Source: an uncultured Bacteroidales bacterium (GTDB lineage Bacteria; Bacteroidota; Bacteroidia; Bacteroidales; Bacteroidaceae). From it: DNA of 46,880 nucleotides. Below are positions 32,540-41,804 of the stretch, one piece after another. Both the position numbers and the translations under genes were made by a program. The stretch lies in contig CADCGD010000047.1 in NCBI GenBank assembly GCA_902800925.1, positions 1-46,880 of the forward strand, read 5' to 3'. How positions within the stretch are numbered: the first letter of the stretch is position 1; each line of letters begins with the position of its first letter. The notes under the pieces were generated by a model. It was not told where the DNA came from. It did not search any database and saw nothing but the letters and a program-made list of their open reading frames with translations.

Positions 32540-34009
32540 ATGAATAAAGTATTAGCTATTAGCTTTTGGCTATTGGCTCTTGGCATACATCCTGTCGAGG
32601 CTCAGCGTGTACTGAGTCTTGATAGTTGTAGGGCTATGGCGTTGCGCAACAACAAACAGATGAGTGTGCAGCGTGTCAAGCAGGAGGTTGCTAAGAACAT
32701 CCGTAAGGCTGCACGCACGAAGTACCTGCCTCATGTCAGTGCTGTTGGTGGCTATGTGTACACTAGCAAGGAGGTTTCCCTTCTCAGCGACGATACTAAG
32801 GATGCTCTGTCAAATTTGGGAACGAATAGCGTCAATCAGTTGCAGACGGGATTGTCAACGGCTATGCCCGTGTTGAGTGCTCTGTTTGGTGGTGCGGCTC
32901 CTGTGGCATCCATGATGAATGGCATGGCAGGAACACTGAACCAGTTGGGAGAGGGTATCGTGGATGCCTTCCATACGGATACGCGCCATATGTTTGGTGG
33001 TTCTATCTTCCTGACACAACCTGTATTCATGGGTGGTGCTATCGTTGCGATGAACAAGATAGCAGACATTGGTGAAGACCTTGCCGCCAATTCTGCCGAT
33101 GCACGTCGTCAGGAAACCCTCTATCAGATAGACCAGGCCTACTGGCAGGTGGTATCGCTCCGTCATAAGCAGAAACTGGCTGAGGGATACCTTGACCTGG
33201 TAAAGAAACTTGACGGAGATGTGCAGAAGATGATTCGTGAAGGTGTCGCTACCCGTTCCGAAGGTCTGAGCGTCAGCGTGAAAGTCAATGAGGCCGAGAT
33301 GGCAGTTATGAAGGTCAACGACGGTCTGACGCTGTCGAAGATGTTGCTGTGTCAGCTCTGCGGACTGCCTGTCGATGAACAGGTGACGCTGGCAGACGAA
33401 GAGACCGATCAACTGGCTACTGCCGCCACGATAGATGCATTCCACAAAGAGGATTATCTGGAGAATCGTCCTGAGCTGAAGATGCTGCAGAATATGGTGG
33501 ATATTGGTCATCAGACCACCAACATGCTGAAAGCAGGTCACCTGCCTCAAGTGCTGTTGATGGGCGGCTATACGGCTACGAATCCCAATGTGTATAATGG
33601 CTTCCAGCGAAGATTAGGGGGAGCATGGAATATTGCTGTCATGATGCGTATACCCATCTGGAACTGGGGAGACGTAGCATATAAGGTACGTGCAGCCAAG
33701 GGTGCTACCACCATTGCTTCCTTGGAATTGGAGGAAGCCCGCGAGAAGATGGAACTGCAGGTGAACCAAAGCAATTTCCGCGTCAACGAGGCCAACAAGA
33801 AGTTGGAACTGGCACTGACCAGTCAGCAGCGTGCTGAGGAGAATCTGCGTACTGCCAACCTGGGATTCAAGGAGGGTGTCATCTCGTCGACAACTGTGAT
33901 GGAGGCACAGACCGCTTGGTTGCAGGCCCAGTCGCAGCGTATCGATGCCGAGATAGACGTCCAGCTGAGTCGTGTGAACCTGCAGAAGTCGTTGGGTACG
34001 CTGCGATAG
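32540..34009 (+). CDS. TolC family outer-membrane efflux protein
   Basis: Outer-membrane channel of a type I or efflux export complex. The 489 residues begin with a signal peptide (VLAISFWLLALGIHPVEAQ) and show the two repeated long helical regions of TolC (about 40-215 and 290-480), with LSLDSCRAMALRNNKQMSV at the start and WNIAVMMRIPIWNWGDV in the second repeat. It starts directly after the preceding stop. The signal peptide is encoded by five degenerate heptamers, so slippage would shift the frame within the first 20 codons. It precedes a membrane fusion protein and two permeases with which it should work. Confidence 0.9.
   Translation: MNKVLAISFWLLALGIHPVEAQRVLSLDSCRAMALRNNKQMSVQRVKQEVAKNIRKAARTKYLPHVSAVGGYVYTSKEVSLLSDDTKDALSNLGTNSVNQLQTGLSTAMPVLSALFGGAAPVASMMNGMAGTLNQLGEGIVDAFHTDTRHMFGGSIFLTQPVFMGGAIVAMNKIADIGEDLAANSADARRQETLYQIDQAYWQVVSLRHKQKLAEGYLDLVKKLDGDVQKMIREGVATRSEGLSVSVKVNEAEMAVMKVNDGLTLSKMLLCQLCGLPVDEQVTLADEETDQLATAATIDAFHKEDYLENRPELKMLQNMVDIGHQTTNMLKAGHLPQVLLMGGYTATNPNVYNGFQRRLGGAWNIAVMMRIPIWNWGDVAYKVRAAKGATTIASLELEEAREKMELQVNQSNFRVNEANKKLELALTSQQRAEENLRTANLGFKEGVISSTTVMEAQTAWLQAQSQRIDAEIDVQLSRVNLQKSLGTLR
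32551..32585. repeat. Heptamer repeat encoding the TolC signal peptide
   Basis: ATTAGCT, ATTAGCT, TTTGGCT, ATTGGCT and CTTGGCA follow in direct order from codon 4. Loss or gain of one unit would shift the tolC frame. Confidence 0.75.
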
Positions 34010-34012
34010 AGA

Positions 34013-34043
34013 ATTGAGAATTGAGAATTGAAAATTGAGAATT
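34013..34043. repeat. ATTGARA heptamer repeat between tolC and hlyD genes
   Basis: Units ATTGAGA, ATTGAGA, ATTGAAA and ATTGAGA fill most of the gap between the two genes. The same family lies at 397-427. Confidence 0.8.
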
Positions 34044-34051
34044 ATATAAAG

Positions 34052-35035
34052 ATGAGTGCAAAAACACAACATAACAACATTCTGCTGGCCATCATAGGTT
34101 TCGCTTCAGTGGTGGTCATCGTTGGTGTCATTGGTTTCTTCGCCTTCTCACGTGACGCAGAGGTCATCCAGGGACAGGTCGAGGTCAGCGAGTATCGCGT
34201 GTCGAGCAAGGTGCCAGGCCGTATCCTTGAGATACGTGTCAAGGAAGGTGATTTTGTGAAGGTTGGTGACACACTGGTCATCCTCGATGCTCCTGAGGTG
34301 CGTGCTAAGATGGAACAGGCCCGTAGTGCAGAGGATGCTGCTTCAGCCCTTGAGTTGAAAGCACAGAACGGAGCCCGCGAGGAGCAGATTCGTGGTGCCT
34401 ATAATGTACTGCAACAGGCAAAGGCTGGCTTGGAGATTGCTGAGAAGTCTTATCAGCGCATCCAGCGCCTCTTCGACGAGGGTGTCGTCAGCGAACAGAA
34501 GCGTGACGAGGTATATGCCCAGTACAAGGCGATGGAGGCACAGATGAAGGCTGCCCAGAGTCAGTATGACATGGCTGTCAATGGTGCCCGTCGTGAGGAT
34601 AAACTCGCTGCTGCTGCCCAGGTGGGTCGTGCCAAGGGCGCTGTCCAGGAGGTTAACTCCTATATCCATGAGACTGTACAGATAGCTCAGGCGGAGGGAG
34701 AGGTGATGGATATCTATCCCAAGCAGGGCGAACTGGTAGGTACAGGTTCACCCATTATGACTATTGCCGTGATGAAAGACCTTTGGGGTACGTTCAATAT
34801 CCGTGAAGACCAGTTGAATGGTCTGGAGATTGGCAAGACATTCTCTGCCTTTGTTCCTGCTTTCAACAAGGACATTCAGATGAAGGTGTACTACATGAAG
34901 GATCAGGGCTCGTATGCCGTTTGGAAGGCTACCAAGGCCAATGGCCAGTACGACCTGAAGACCTTTGAGGTAAAGGCGCGTCCTGTGGAGACTATTGAGG
35001 GCTTGCGTCCTGGCATGAGTCTCGTCATTAAGTAG
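34052..35035 (+). CDS. HlyD family membrane fusion protein
   Basis: Periplasmic adaptor that joins inner-membrane permeases to TolC. The 327 residues have one N-terminal membrane segment (about 12-33, IIGFASVVVIVGVIGFFAF), a lipoyl half-motif (VSSKVPGRILEIRVKEGDFV), a coiled-coil hairpin (about 85-190) and the closing beta part with GEVMDIYPKQGELVGTGSPI. The ATG at 34052 is chosen because the longer frame starts at a TTG inside a heptamer repeat. It is followed by two permease genes and preceded by tolC, so the module is a tripartite exporter. Substrate unknown; drugs, or small acids, are possible. Confidence 0.9.
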   Translation: MSAKTQHNNILLAIIGFASVVVIVGVIGFFAFSRDAEVIQGQVEVSEYRVSSKVPGRILEIRVKEGDFVKVGDTLVILDAPEVRAKMEQARSAEDAASALELKAQNGAREEQIRGAYNVLQQAKAGLEIAEKSYQRIQRLFDEGVVSEQKRDEVYAQYKAMEAQMKAAQSQYDMAVNGARREDKLAAAAQVGRAKGAVQEVNSYIHETVQIAQAEGEVMDIYPKQGELVGTGSPIMTIAVMKDLWGTFNIREDQLNGLEIGKTFSAFVPAFNKDIQMKVYYMKDQGSYAVWKATKANGQYDLKTFEVKARPVETIEGLRPGMSLVIK

Positions 35036-35064
35036 TTAGAGACGCTTAGAAGGAGTTACAGACA

Positions 35065-36164
35065 GTGAGGGCGCTCAGACAGATTTACGAGTTGTCGGTG
35101 AGGGAGTGTAAAATCTTCCTTCACAACCCCATCTATGGATTCTGCATGGTGGCGTTCCCGTTGGCTGTCATCTTTTTCTTCACCAGTCTGCTGGAGGAAG
35201 GTCAGCCGAAGGAGATGCCTGTGGGTATTGTCGATTTGGACAACACCTCAACAACACGTGCACTGATTCGTACACTGGACAGTTTCCAGAGCTGTGAGGT
35301 GGTGGCACACTACACAACACCTGCTGAGGCCCGCGAAGCCATCGAGAACAACAAGATTTACGGTTTCCTGTATATCCCTGAGGGAACAACAGAGAAACTC
35401 ATTGCCAGTCGTCAGCCCAAGATCTCCTTCTATTATACGATGACGACCATCGTGTCTGGTTCCCTGGTGTATCGCGACATGAAGACCGTTGCCACGTTAG
35501 GCTCGGCAGCACTGGGCATGGCAACGATGCGTGCCAAGGGACTTACCAACCAGCAGATCAAGACGTTGCTGCAACCTATCGCCATTGACCTGCACCAGAT
35601 TGGCAATCCGACGACAGACTATAATGCTTACCTGACAACGGTGATGGTGCCTGGTATTATCATGTTGTTCATCTTCCTGATTACGGCCTATGGCATTGGT
35701 ACCGAACTGAAGTTCAAACACGGCAAGCAATTTGTGGAGATGGGTGAACCACATATCTGGGTGTCGATTATCGGAAAGTTCCTGCCGCATACGTTGGTGT
35801 GGCTCGCTATCACCTTTTTCTATTCGTTCTATGTCTTTGGCATCATGGGGTTCCCGCATCCTGGTGGTGTACTCAGAATCGTTCTGCTCAACGTGTTGAT
35901 GGTACTCTCGGCACAGGGCTTCGGACTCTTTGCCTTTGGACTGATGCCGTCGTTGCGCATGTCCATGAGTGTCTGTTCGCTGTGGGCTGTGCTCAGTATT
36001 TCTATGGCAGGCTCGGCATTTCCGTTGATAGGTATGGACGGTCCCTTGCAGGCTATGGCGTGGCTGTTCCCCTTGCGCCATTACTTCTAGCCTTCATCCT
36101 GTTGCCTATCATGGTGGCAGGAAAGATTAAGAATGCCATGTTAAACTACGTTTACATACCATGA
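35065..36164 (+). pseudogene. ABC-2 type permease, frameshifted near the C-terminus
   Basis: The first frame gives 341 residues: an N-terminal membrane segment, a periplasmic domain with VGIVDLDNTSTTRALIRTLD, and several C-terminal membrane segments. It ends abruptly at PLRHYF followed by TAG at 36088. The next frame then gives LAFILLPIMVAGKIKNAMLN and YVYIP, the expected tail of this family, ending at 36164 and overlapping the next start. From memory, relatives have about 25 residues between RHYF and that tail, including part of the last membrane helix. So a short piece, not a multiple of three, is missing. The product lacks its last helix and may not work, unless this is an assembly error. 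Confidence 0.75.
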
Positions 36165-37315
36165 ATCAACAGGGAATATTACATACTATCGCAGATGGCG
36201 TACGCGATGCCTGTTACATCTGGCGCGACGAGTTGCGCTTGGTGCTGAAAGACGAGGGTGTGCTCATCTTCTTCATCATTGTACCGCTGATCTACCCGTT
36301 GCTCTACTCGTGGATATATAATAATGAGACCGTGCGCGAGGTGCCCGTTGTCGTTGTCGATGACTGCCATTCTGCCTTGAGTAGGAAGTTTATCCGCATG
36401 TGCGATGCCTCGCCTGATGTGCAAATCAAATACCATGCTTCAGACATGGATGAGGCCCAGATGCTGGTAGGCCGACAGATTGTAAAGGCTATCTACCGCA
36501 TTCCTGCCGACTTCGAGAGCAACCTGATGCGTATGCAGCAGTCGGTGGTCAGCGTCTATTGCGACATGAGTCTGATGCTGACCTACAAAGCGGCCTACCA
36601 GACGGCGTTGGCAGTGTCGCAGACCATGAATAAGGAGATTCAGATTCAGTTGGCATACAATCCTGGTGGGGGCTATGGCTCTGCTGTATTGCCTGCTGTA
36701 CTGATGCTTATCCTGCAACAGACCCTCGTGCTGGGTATTGGCATGGCGGCAGGTACTGCCCGTGAGACCAACCGCTTCAGCGACCTTGTGCCCATCCAGA
36801 GCCACTATCATGGCACGTTCCGCATCGTCTTGGGAAAGTCGATGGTTTATTTCATGATTTATGCCGTTATGGGTACCTGGCTGACAGTTGTTGTGCCTCG
36901 TCTCTTTAACTTCCCGCATCTGGCCCAGTGGTATAATCTGTTGATGTTGATGCTGCCCTACACGTTGGCGTGCATCTTCTTTGGCATCACGGTGAGTTGT
37001 CTGGTACGCTATCGCGAGAATGTCATGCTTCTCATGGTCTTTGTCTCCATACCGCTGCTGTTCCTCAGTGGTGCTTCGTGGCCCCAGTCTGCCATCCCTG
37101 GCTTCTGGCAAGGCATTTCTTGGCTCTTCCCCTCTACCTTCGGCGTGCGTGCCTATGTGCGCCTGAACTCCATGGGCGGTTCCATTGGCGACGTACTCTT
37201 TGAGTATCAGGTCCTCTGGCTCCATGTGCTGATTTATTTCATCGTGGCTTGTTTGGTTTACCGCCACCATATAAACCTTGCCCGCCGACATGCTGAAGAG
37301 CTCAAGACGGAATAA
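36161..37315 (+). CDS. ABC-2 type permease
   Basis: Full-length partner (384 residues) of the preceding permease. It has one membrane segment near 33-50 (GVLIFFIIVPLIYPLLYSW), a large periplasmic domain with REVPVVVVDDCHSALSRKFI, and five or so membrane segments from about 180 to 370, including LPAVLMLILQQTLVLGIGMA and the loop FLSGASWPQSAIPGFW typical of the family. Its start overlaps the end of the preceding gene by four bases. No ATP-binding subunit gene is present in the operon; this is usual for the tolC-hlyD-permease-permease layout in Bacteroidota as I remember it, and the energy source is unclear. A terminator-like hairpin follows 49 bases after the stop. Confidence 0.88.
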   Translation: MNQQGILHTIADGVRDACYIWRDELRLVLKDEGVLIFFIIVPLIYPLLYSWIYNNETVREVPVVVVDDCHSALSRKFIRMCDASPDVQIKYHASDMDEAQMLVGRQIVKAIYRIPADFESNLMRMQQSVVSVYCDMSLMLTYKAAYQTALAVSQTMNKEIQIQLAYNPGGGYGSAVLPAVLMLILQQTLVLGIGMAAGTARETNRFSDLVPIQSHYHGTFRIVLGKSMVYFMIYAVMGTWLTVVVPRLFNFPHLAQWYNLLMLMLPYTLACIFFGITVSCLVRYRENVMLLMVFVSIPLLFLSGASWPQSAIPGFWQGISWLFPSTFGVRAYVRLNSMGGSIGDVLFEYQVLWLHVLIYFIVACLVYRHHINLARRHAEELKTE

Positions 37316-37340
37316 ATAGCATGAAAACAACAAAAAAACA

Positions 37341-37464
37341 CCCATTTCATCGGGATTTTTTTGCTTGGCAATTTCTGCCAGGCTTATTTTTTCCCGTTTT
37401 GAGACTCTTTTTTCCTAGCGTGGGACTGTTGTTTTCTGAGGACCGACTACTTTTGCAGACGAAA
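37341..37464 (+). promoter_or_regulatory. Element A: operator-promoter before the first S41 peptidase gene
   Basis: First of three nearly identical elements. It contains CCCATTTCATCG at the 5' end, the hairpin, half-sites TGAGACT (37400-37406) and TGGGACT (37421-37427) 21 bp apart, and the -7 box TACTTTTG (37448-37455) exactly 20 bases further on. The peptidase ATG follows at 37495. The layout matches a tandem-site AraC-type activator overlapping the -33 region. Confidence 0.8.
37364..37394 (+). terminator. Terminator hairpin of element A
   Basis: CTTGGCA, loop ATTTC and TGCCAGG form a seven-pair stem followed by CTTATTTTTTCCC. The pair at the fifth position is G-C here and G-T in elements B and C, so the stem is kept while the sequence changes. 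It would end the exporter transcript. Confidence 0.65.
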
Positions 37465-37494
37465 TCGAGAATACAAACGTAAAAACAAGTAAAA

Positions 37495-39348
37495 ATGAAA
37501 AAGAATCTCTTGACACTTGCAGCGCTTCTTTGCTGCACAATGACAACAACGGTATTCACCGCCTGTACCGACGACGATGACAACTCTTCGCAGCGACAGG
37601 AAACGAATCCTGACGACCAGACAGCTTATACTGTGAAGATGGTGCCGGTGAACCGTGACGGCAACAATAGTGGTAACGTAGCCATCCGTTTCTACGAAGA
37701 CATGCCCTCAGTACCTTATATCTCTGTAGCTGATTTCCAGAACATCGTGGTACCTGGCACGACAGTCAGCGTGACGAAGACGGGTACAGCCACCTATGAA
37801 CTGAAGAACGCTGGTGGCACGCTGATCGTAAACACCATTGGCGAGACCTGCGCCTTCGATGATTTCCTGGGATTTACCAACCAGATGGGACTTGTACAGG
37901 CAGGCATGGAGAATGGCTACTACGACGGTCTTCCCTATGTACGCTTCAACCATCAGACACTCAGCGGTGGCTCACCGGCTGTGAACTTCGACTACAGTTC
38001 CTACGGCATCAACCTGCGCGGCGACGAGACGATGGTCTATTTCCCCTTCGCTACGCTGGCCGACCTCTATGCTGACCTCTATGGCCATAATACCGCCTGC
38101 AACGGCGAGAAGGTGGTCTATGCCAGCAAAGACGATAATGGGAATAGCGGCATCGGTGGTTTGGATAGCGACTTCCTGATGGAGAATCTGCAGAAGAACA
38201 AGGTACGCAAGGCAGACATGGTGGCTTACAACTATGCCGAGCTCTGTTTCACCATCGACCATTTCTATGGCATGCCCACGGGTTCTGACTTCGAGAAATC
38301 CATCCAGGAGAAAGGTCTGGACAAGACGCTCGAGGCCGATGCTGACGGACAGACCGTTAAGCAGTTACTGCTGTCTGCAAACATCGACGACTATGCTGAC
38401 GGCATGTGTATGCTCTATGCCTACCTCTACGACGGAGGACACACACATATGTGGTATGGCACCCCCACCACGACATTCGCCGAGAAATATCCCTCGCTCT
38501 ACAGCTATTATAGTGAAAGAGTCACGATAGTTAGAAATAGGACGTCTCTGCAGATATATGGCATGACTATTCCAGAGCGTAAGGCTTTCTTTGGTGACAA
38601 GAACACCTATCACAAGAAGGGCAATACTGCTATCTGTCATTTCGACAATTTTGCGCTTAACGACAAAGCGGCCTGGGATAACTACTATCAGGGCAAGGGA
38701 CCGCGCCCCACGCAGGCTACCAGTCCTGAAGACCCGATGGCTATCTTCCTCGATGCACTGGAGCAGGCTGCTGCCGACCCTGAGGTGAAGAACTTCGTGC
38801 TCGACCTGAGTGTCAACACCGGTGGCTCGTCGGATGTTGTGGTGGCTATGACCTCGCTGATGTACGACCAGAGCCTCTTCCGTGTTTACAACGTGCTCAC
38901 CGGCCAGAAGACGGAGTGGCACTACGACGTAGACCGCAACTTCGACGGTAAGTATGATGCCCTCGACCAGGATGTTCACTACGACCTGAACTTTTGCATT
39001 ATCACTTCACCAATCTCTTTCTCCTGCGGCAACCTCTACCCATCCCTCTGTAAGGATGCAGGACTGCTCATTGCCGGTCAGAAGAGTGGGGGCGGCAGCT
39101 GCGCCGTCGGGGCTCACCGCACTGCCGATGGGTTCTATTACCAGATTTCTGCAGCACGTGCCCGTCTGAGTGACGCGAACTGGCAGAACATCAACGACGG
39201 TATCACCCCGCATGTGACGATAGACTACGCCAAAGAGATGGAATATCTATACGAGGATGGTCGCAATTATACCTTATACTACTACCAGAATTTCTGGAAA
39301 TTAGACAACCTGAGCACCATTATCAGCGAGTATTACAAAAATAAGTAA
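37495..39348 (+). CDS. S41 family peptidase, lipoprotein
   Basis: A 617-residue lipoprotein. The N-terminus ends in VFTACTDDDDN, a lipobox with the acidic residues that in Bacteroidota favour export to the cell surface. The C-terminal half has the S41 fold: FVLDLSVNTGGSSDVVVAM near 435-455 and ITSPISFSCGNLY near 500, whose Ser before CGN is the likely nucleophile. The lysine of the Prc/CtpA dyad is not seen at the expected place (AGQKSGGGSC), so it may use a tricorn-like arrangement. Element A drives it. It is followed by a beta-barrel gene and a second S41 peptidase. Substrate unknown; a surface protease for peptide capture is possible. Confidence 0.85.
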   Translation: MKKNLLTLAALLCCTMTTTVFTACTDDDDNSSQRQETNPDDQTAYTVKMVPVNRDGNNSGNVAIRFYEDMPSVPYISVADFQNIVVPGTTVSVTKTGTATYELKNAGGTLIVNTIGETCAFDDFLGFTNQMGLVQAGMENGYYDGLPYVRFNHQTLSGGSPAVNFDYSSYGINLRGDETMVYFPFATLADLYADLYGHNTACNGEKVVYASKDDNGNSGIGGLDSDFLMENLQKNKVRKADMVAYNYAELCFTIDHFYGMPTGSDFEKSIQEKGLDKTLEADADGQTVKQLLLSANIDDYADGMCMLYAYLYDGGHTHMWYGTPTTTFAEKYPSLYSYYSERVTIVRNRTSLQIYGMTIPERKAFFGDKNTYHKKGNTAICHFDNFALNDKAAWDNYYQGKGPRPTQATSPEDPMAIFLDALEQAAADPEVKNFVLDLSVNTGGSSDVVVAMTSLMYDQSLFRVYNVLTGQKTEWHYDVDRNFDGKYDALDQDVHYDLNFCIITSPISFSCGNLYPSLCKDAGLLIAGQKSGGGSCAVGAHRTADGFYYQISAARARLSDANWQNINDGITPHVTIDYAKEMEYLYEDGRNYTLYYYQNFWKLDNLSTIISEYYKNK

Positions 39349-39376
39349 ATATACAATCAATTAAAATTTAAACCCG

Positions 39377-40033
39377 ATGAAAAGAACCATTTTTTTCCTG
39401 GCACTGATGCTGCCGACGCTGGTCTTTGCCCAGTGGCGTGTAGGTGCCAACGTAGGACTATCCTACAATCATCCTACTATTGACAAACAATACATGACCG
39501 ACCTTGTGTATAAGGACCGCTGCGGTGTCTCTTTCGGTCTGATGGGACAGTATGACTTCAACGACTGGCTGGGTGTGCGTGCCGAACTGGACTGGGTCCA
39601 GAAGAACTATCGTCAGACACGTAACGTCGCTGACAACCAGGACTACAAGTTCACAAACGACTATCTCTTGATGCCCGTCATGGCATCGTTCAGCTTCGGC
39701 GGTGAGAAGCTCCGTGGCTTCTGCAACGTCGGTGTCTATGGCGGCTACTGGCTTAACAGCCATCGCAAAGGCGAGGACTTTCATAATGTGTCAGACTATA
39801 CCTATTCTTTCTCTGAGAAGGTGGAGTTCGACGACGACCGTGACCAGCGCTGGGACTGCGGTTTCGTAGGCGGCCTGGGACTGGAGTACCGCTTTGCCAA
39901 GAGATGGGGTGCTCAGGTGGAGGCTCGCTACTACTATAGCACCACCAGTTTCCGCAAGGAACAGCCCCACTTCAAGGACATGCGCTACCACTCCACGTTG
40001 GGTCTGCAGGCAGGAGTGATGTACTTCTTTTAG
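39377..40033 (+). CDS. Outer-membrane beta-barrel protein
   Basis: A 218-residue protein with a signal peptide (MKRTIFFLALMLPTLVFAQ) and alternating aromatic beta-strands typical of the porin-like OMP_b-brl family: RVGANVGLSYNHP, CGVSFGLMGQYDFNDWLGVR and a final strand TLGLQAGVMYFF ending in an aromatic residue, as the outer-membrane insertion machinery needs. No promoter is visible in the 28 bases before it, so it is probably transcribed with the preceding peptidase gene. Its stop codon lies in a heptamer repeat. It may form the outer-membrane partner of the two surface peptidases, an inference from position. Confidence 0.82.
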   Translation: MKRTIFFLALMLPTLVFAQWRVGANVGLSYNHPTIDKQYMTDLVYKDRCGVSFGLMGQYDFNDWLGVRAELDWVQKNYRQTRNVADNQDYKFTNDYLLMPVMASFSFGGEKLRGFCNVGVYGGYWLNSHRKGEDFHNVSDYTYSFSEKVEFDDDRDQRWDCGFVGGLGLEYRFAKRWGAQVEARYYYSTTSFRKEQPHFKDMRYHSTLGLQAGVMYFF

Positions 40034-40059
40034 TGAACAGTGAATAGTGAATAGTGAAA
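40032..40059. repeat. AGTGAAY heptamer repeat between barrel and second peptidase genes
   Basis: AGTGAAC, AGTGAAT, AGTGAAT and AGTGAAA run from within the barrel stop codon to 11 bases before the next ATG. Confidence 0.8.
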
Positions 40060-40070
40060 AGAGAAAAGTT

Positions 40071-41630
40071 ATGAAAAACAAGATAATGATATTAGGAGCA
40101 CTGCTCCTGCTGGTGATGGTCACCAGCTGTCGCGAAGAGAGCGACGCCGTACAGAACTACGTCTTCAACGACGGACAGGCCTTCAAGGAGGCAAAGGAAA
40201 GCTATGCAGGCAAGTTCAAAGTACTGTGGAAAGCACTTGACCAGAACTATGCCATTTGGGACTATGAGCGTAGTCTGGGGGTTGACTGGGATGCCGTCTA
40301 TGACGAGTACCTGCCTAAGTACGAGGCCCTCGACGAGCGTGACGACGTCACCGATGACGAACTCAAGAAACTGCTCGAAGAAACCTTGGCTCCCCTGCAC
40401 GACGGTCACTTTGCCGCAGAGATGCAAAACCACAAGACTGGCAATTTCGTCATGGTCAGTCCTAGCCACATGCGCGTTGAACAACGCAGCGACTATGAGT
40501 CTGCACGGTATACCACGCACGACATGAGTGCCTATCTCCCTGCGGAGTATGGTGGCACGGGCAACCAAATTCTGGAATACAAGGTGGTCAATACCCAAAA
40601 CGTAGGCATCCTTAAGACAGCGTATAATACCCCAGGTATTGGCCGTCTGTGGGCAAAGGACCACGTCAACGATCCTACGCTGGCGGACTACCAGAAGCAT
40701 GCGCTGCAGGATTTCATCACCAACTTCGACAATTTATACAACCAGCTGCTCAACGGTCTTAATTTGGCGACAGGTCTTCAGATGTACGACCAGCTGGTAG
40801 CCGACAACCAGTATCTCAAGATTCCCGGACTTATACCGAGCAGCACTTTCGGCGACAAGGGCATTGCCGTCAAGTATGCCCATTTCAAGGATAACATCGC
40901 CTACTTGTACTTCAGCGGTTTCTATCTCACACCCTATCTTGATGACGATTGTTCCAAGGCAATGTTCGGTAATTTAGATCCTGTCGCCGAGCAACTCGCT
41001 CAGGCAGTGCGCCAGACATGGCAGGCGTGGTTTGACAAGGTGCAGGAACTCCGTGCCAGCGGCCAGCTCAAGGCTGTTATCATCGACCTGCGCGGCAATG
41101 GCGGCGGTATGCTTAACGACTTCGAGTACGTCCTGGGCAGTATGTTGCCCAGCGGAGGCTTCGAGGTAGGCCTCTCGCGCTTCAAGCGTGGCGTGGGCCG
41201 CTACGACTACTCGCCGCTGGTGCCCTTCAAGCTCCCAACTCTTGAGACAGCCCACGAGATTATCACCGAACCGATTGTCGTACTCGCCAACTGCGGGTCA
41301 GTTAGCATGGCAGAGATCACTTCGCTGAGTTGCAAACAGCTGACCAACGGCACCCTCATCGGCAAGCGCACCCATGGCGGTCTGTGCTCACTCCAGTCCG
41401 ACCCCAGCACATATTATGAGAACTATTCCGGCATTGTCGGTGTCCGTTTCCAGACCCCTGTCTGGCTCTATATCCCCCACATGGCTACCATGTCCAAGGA
41501 TAAGCAACTCTTCGAGGGCGTAGGCGTTACCCCCGACATCGATGTGGACTTCGACATTACGCTATCTCAAACCACGGGTCGTGACACTCAGTTGGAGCGT
41601 GCCCTCCAGTACTGCACCTCTGGCAACTGA
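40071..41630 (+). CDS. S41 family peptidase, lipoprotein
   Basis: A 519-residue lipoprotein with signal peptide and lipobox LLLLVMVTSC. The peptidase core shows IIDLRGNGGGMLNDFEYVL (about 343-362) and ANCGSVSMAEITSLSC near 410, whose second serine fits the nucleophile position of S41. IGKRTHGG follows where Prc has GEPTFGKG, so the usual lysine is replaced by glycine, again pointing to a tricorn-like form. The N-terminal third (from KFKVLWKALDQNYAIWDYE) is typical of Bacteroidota S41 lipoproteins. The ATG at 40071 is preferred because the lipobox begins there. It differs clearly from the first S41 protein, so recent duplication is unlikely. Element B follows its stop. Confidence 0.87.
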   Translation: MKNKIMILGALLLLVMVTSCREESDAVQNYVFNDGQAFKEAKESYAGKFKVLWKALDQNYAIWDYERSLGVDWDAVYDEYLPKYEALDERDDVTDDELKKLLEETLAPLHDGHFAAEMQNHKTGNFVMVSPSHMRVEQRSDYESARYTTHDMSAYLPAEYGGTGNQILEYKVVNTQNVGILKTAYNTPGIGRLWAKDHVNDPTLADYQKHALQDFITNFDNLYNQLLNGLNLATGLQMYDQLVADNQYLKIPGLIPSSTFGDKGIAVKYAHFKDNIAYLYFSGFYLTPYLDDDCSKAMFGNLDPVAEQLAQAVRQTWQAWFDKVQELRASGQLKAVIIDLRGNGGGMLNDFEYVLGSMLPSGGFEVGLSRFKRGVGRYDYSPLVPFKLPTLETAHEIITEPIVVLANCGSVSMAEITSLSCKQLTNGTLIGKRTHGGLCSLQSDPSTYYENYSGIVGVRFQTPVWLYIPHMATMSKDKQLFEGVGVTPDIDVDFDITLSQTTGRDTQLERALQYCTSGN

Positions 41631-41661
41631 TTTTCTGAGTATGCCAGCTTGACAAAAAACG

Positions 41662-41784
41662 CCCATTTCATCGAGAAAAGTAAGCCTGGCAATTGCTGTC
41701 AGGCTTATTTTTTCCTATTTTGAGACTTTTTTTTCCTAGCATGAGACTGTAATTTCCCAAAAACAGACTAATTTTGCAGACGAA
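41662..41784 (+). promoter_or_regulatory. Element B: operator-promoter before the small membrane protein and regulator
   Basis: Second copy. CCCATTTCATCG starts it; the half-sites are TGAGACT at 41721-41727 and TGAGACT at 41742-41748, identical and 21 bp apart. TAATTTTG (41769-41776) follows after 20 bases. The ATG of the small protein is at 41805. Confidence 0.8.
41685..41715 (+). terminator. Terminator hairpin of element B
   Basis: CCTGGCA, loop ATTGC and TGTCAGG pair over seven positions and are followed by CTTATTTTTTCC. It lies 54 bases after the second S41 stop codon. Confidence 0.65.
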
Positions 41785-41804
41785 AATCAAAATCTAAATC
41801 AATA

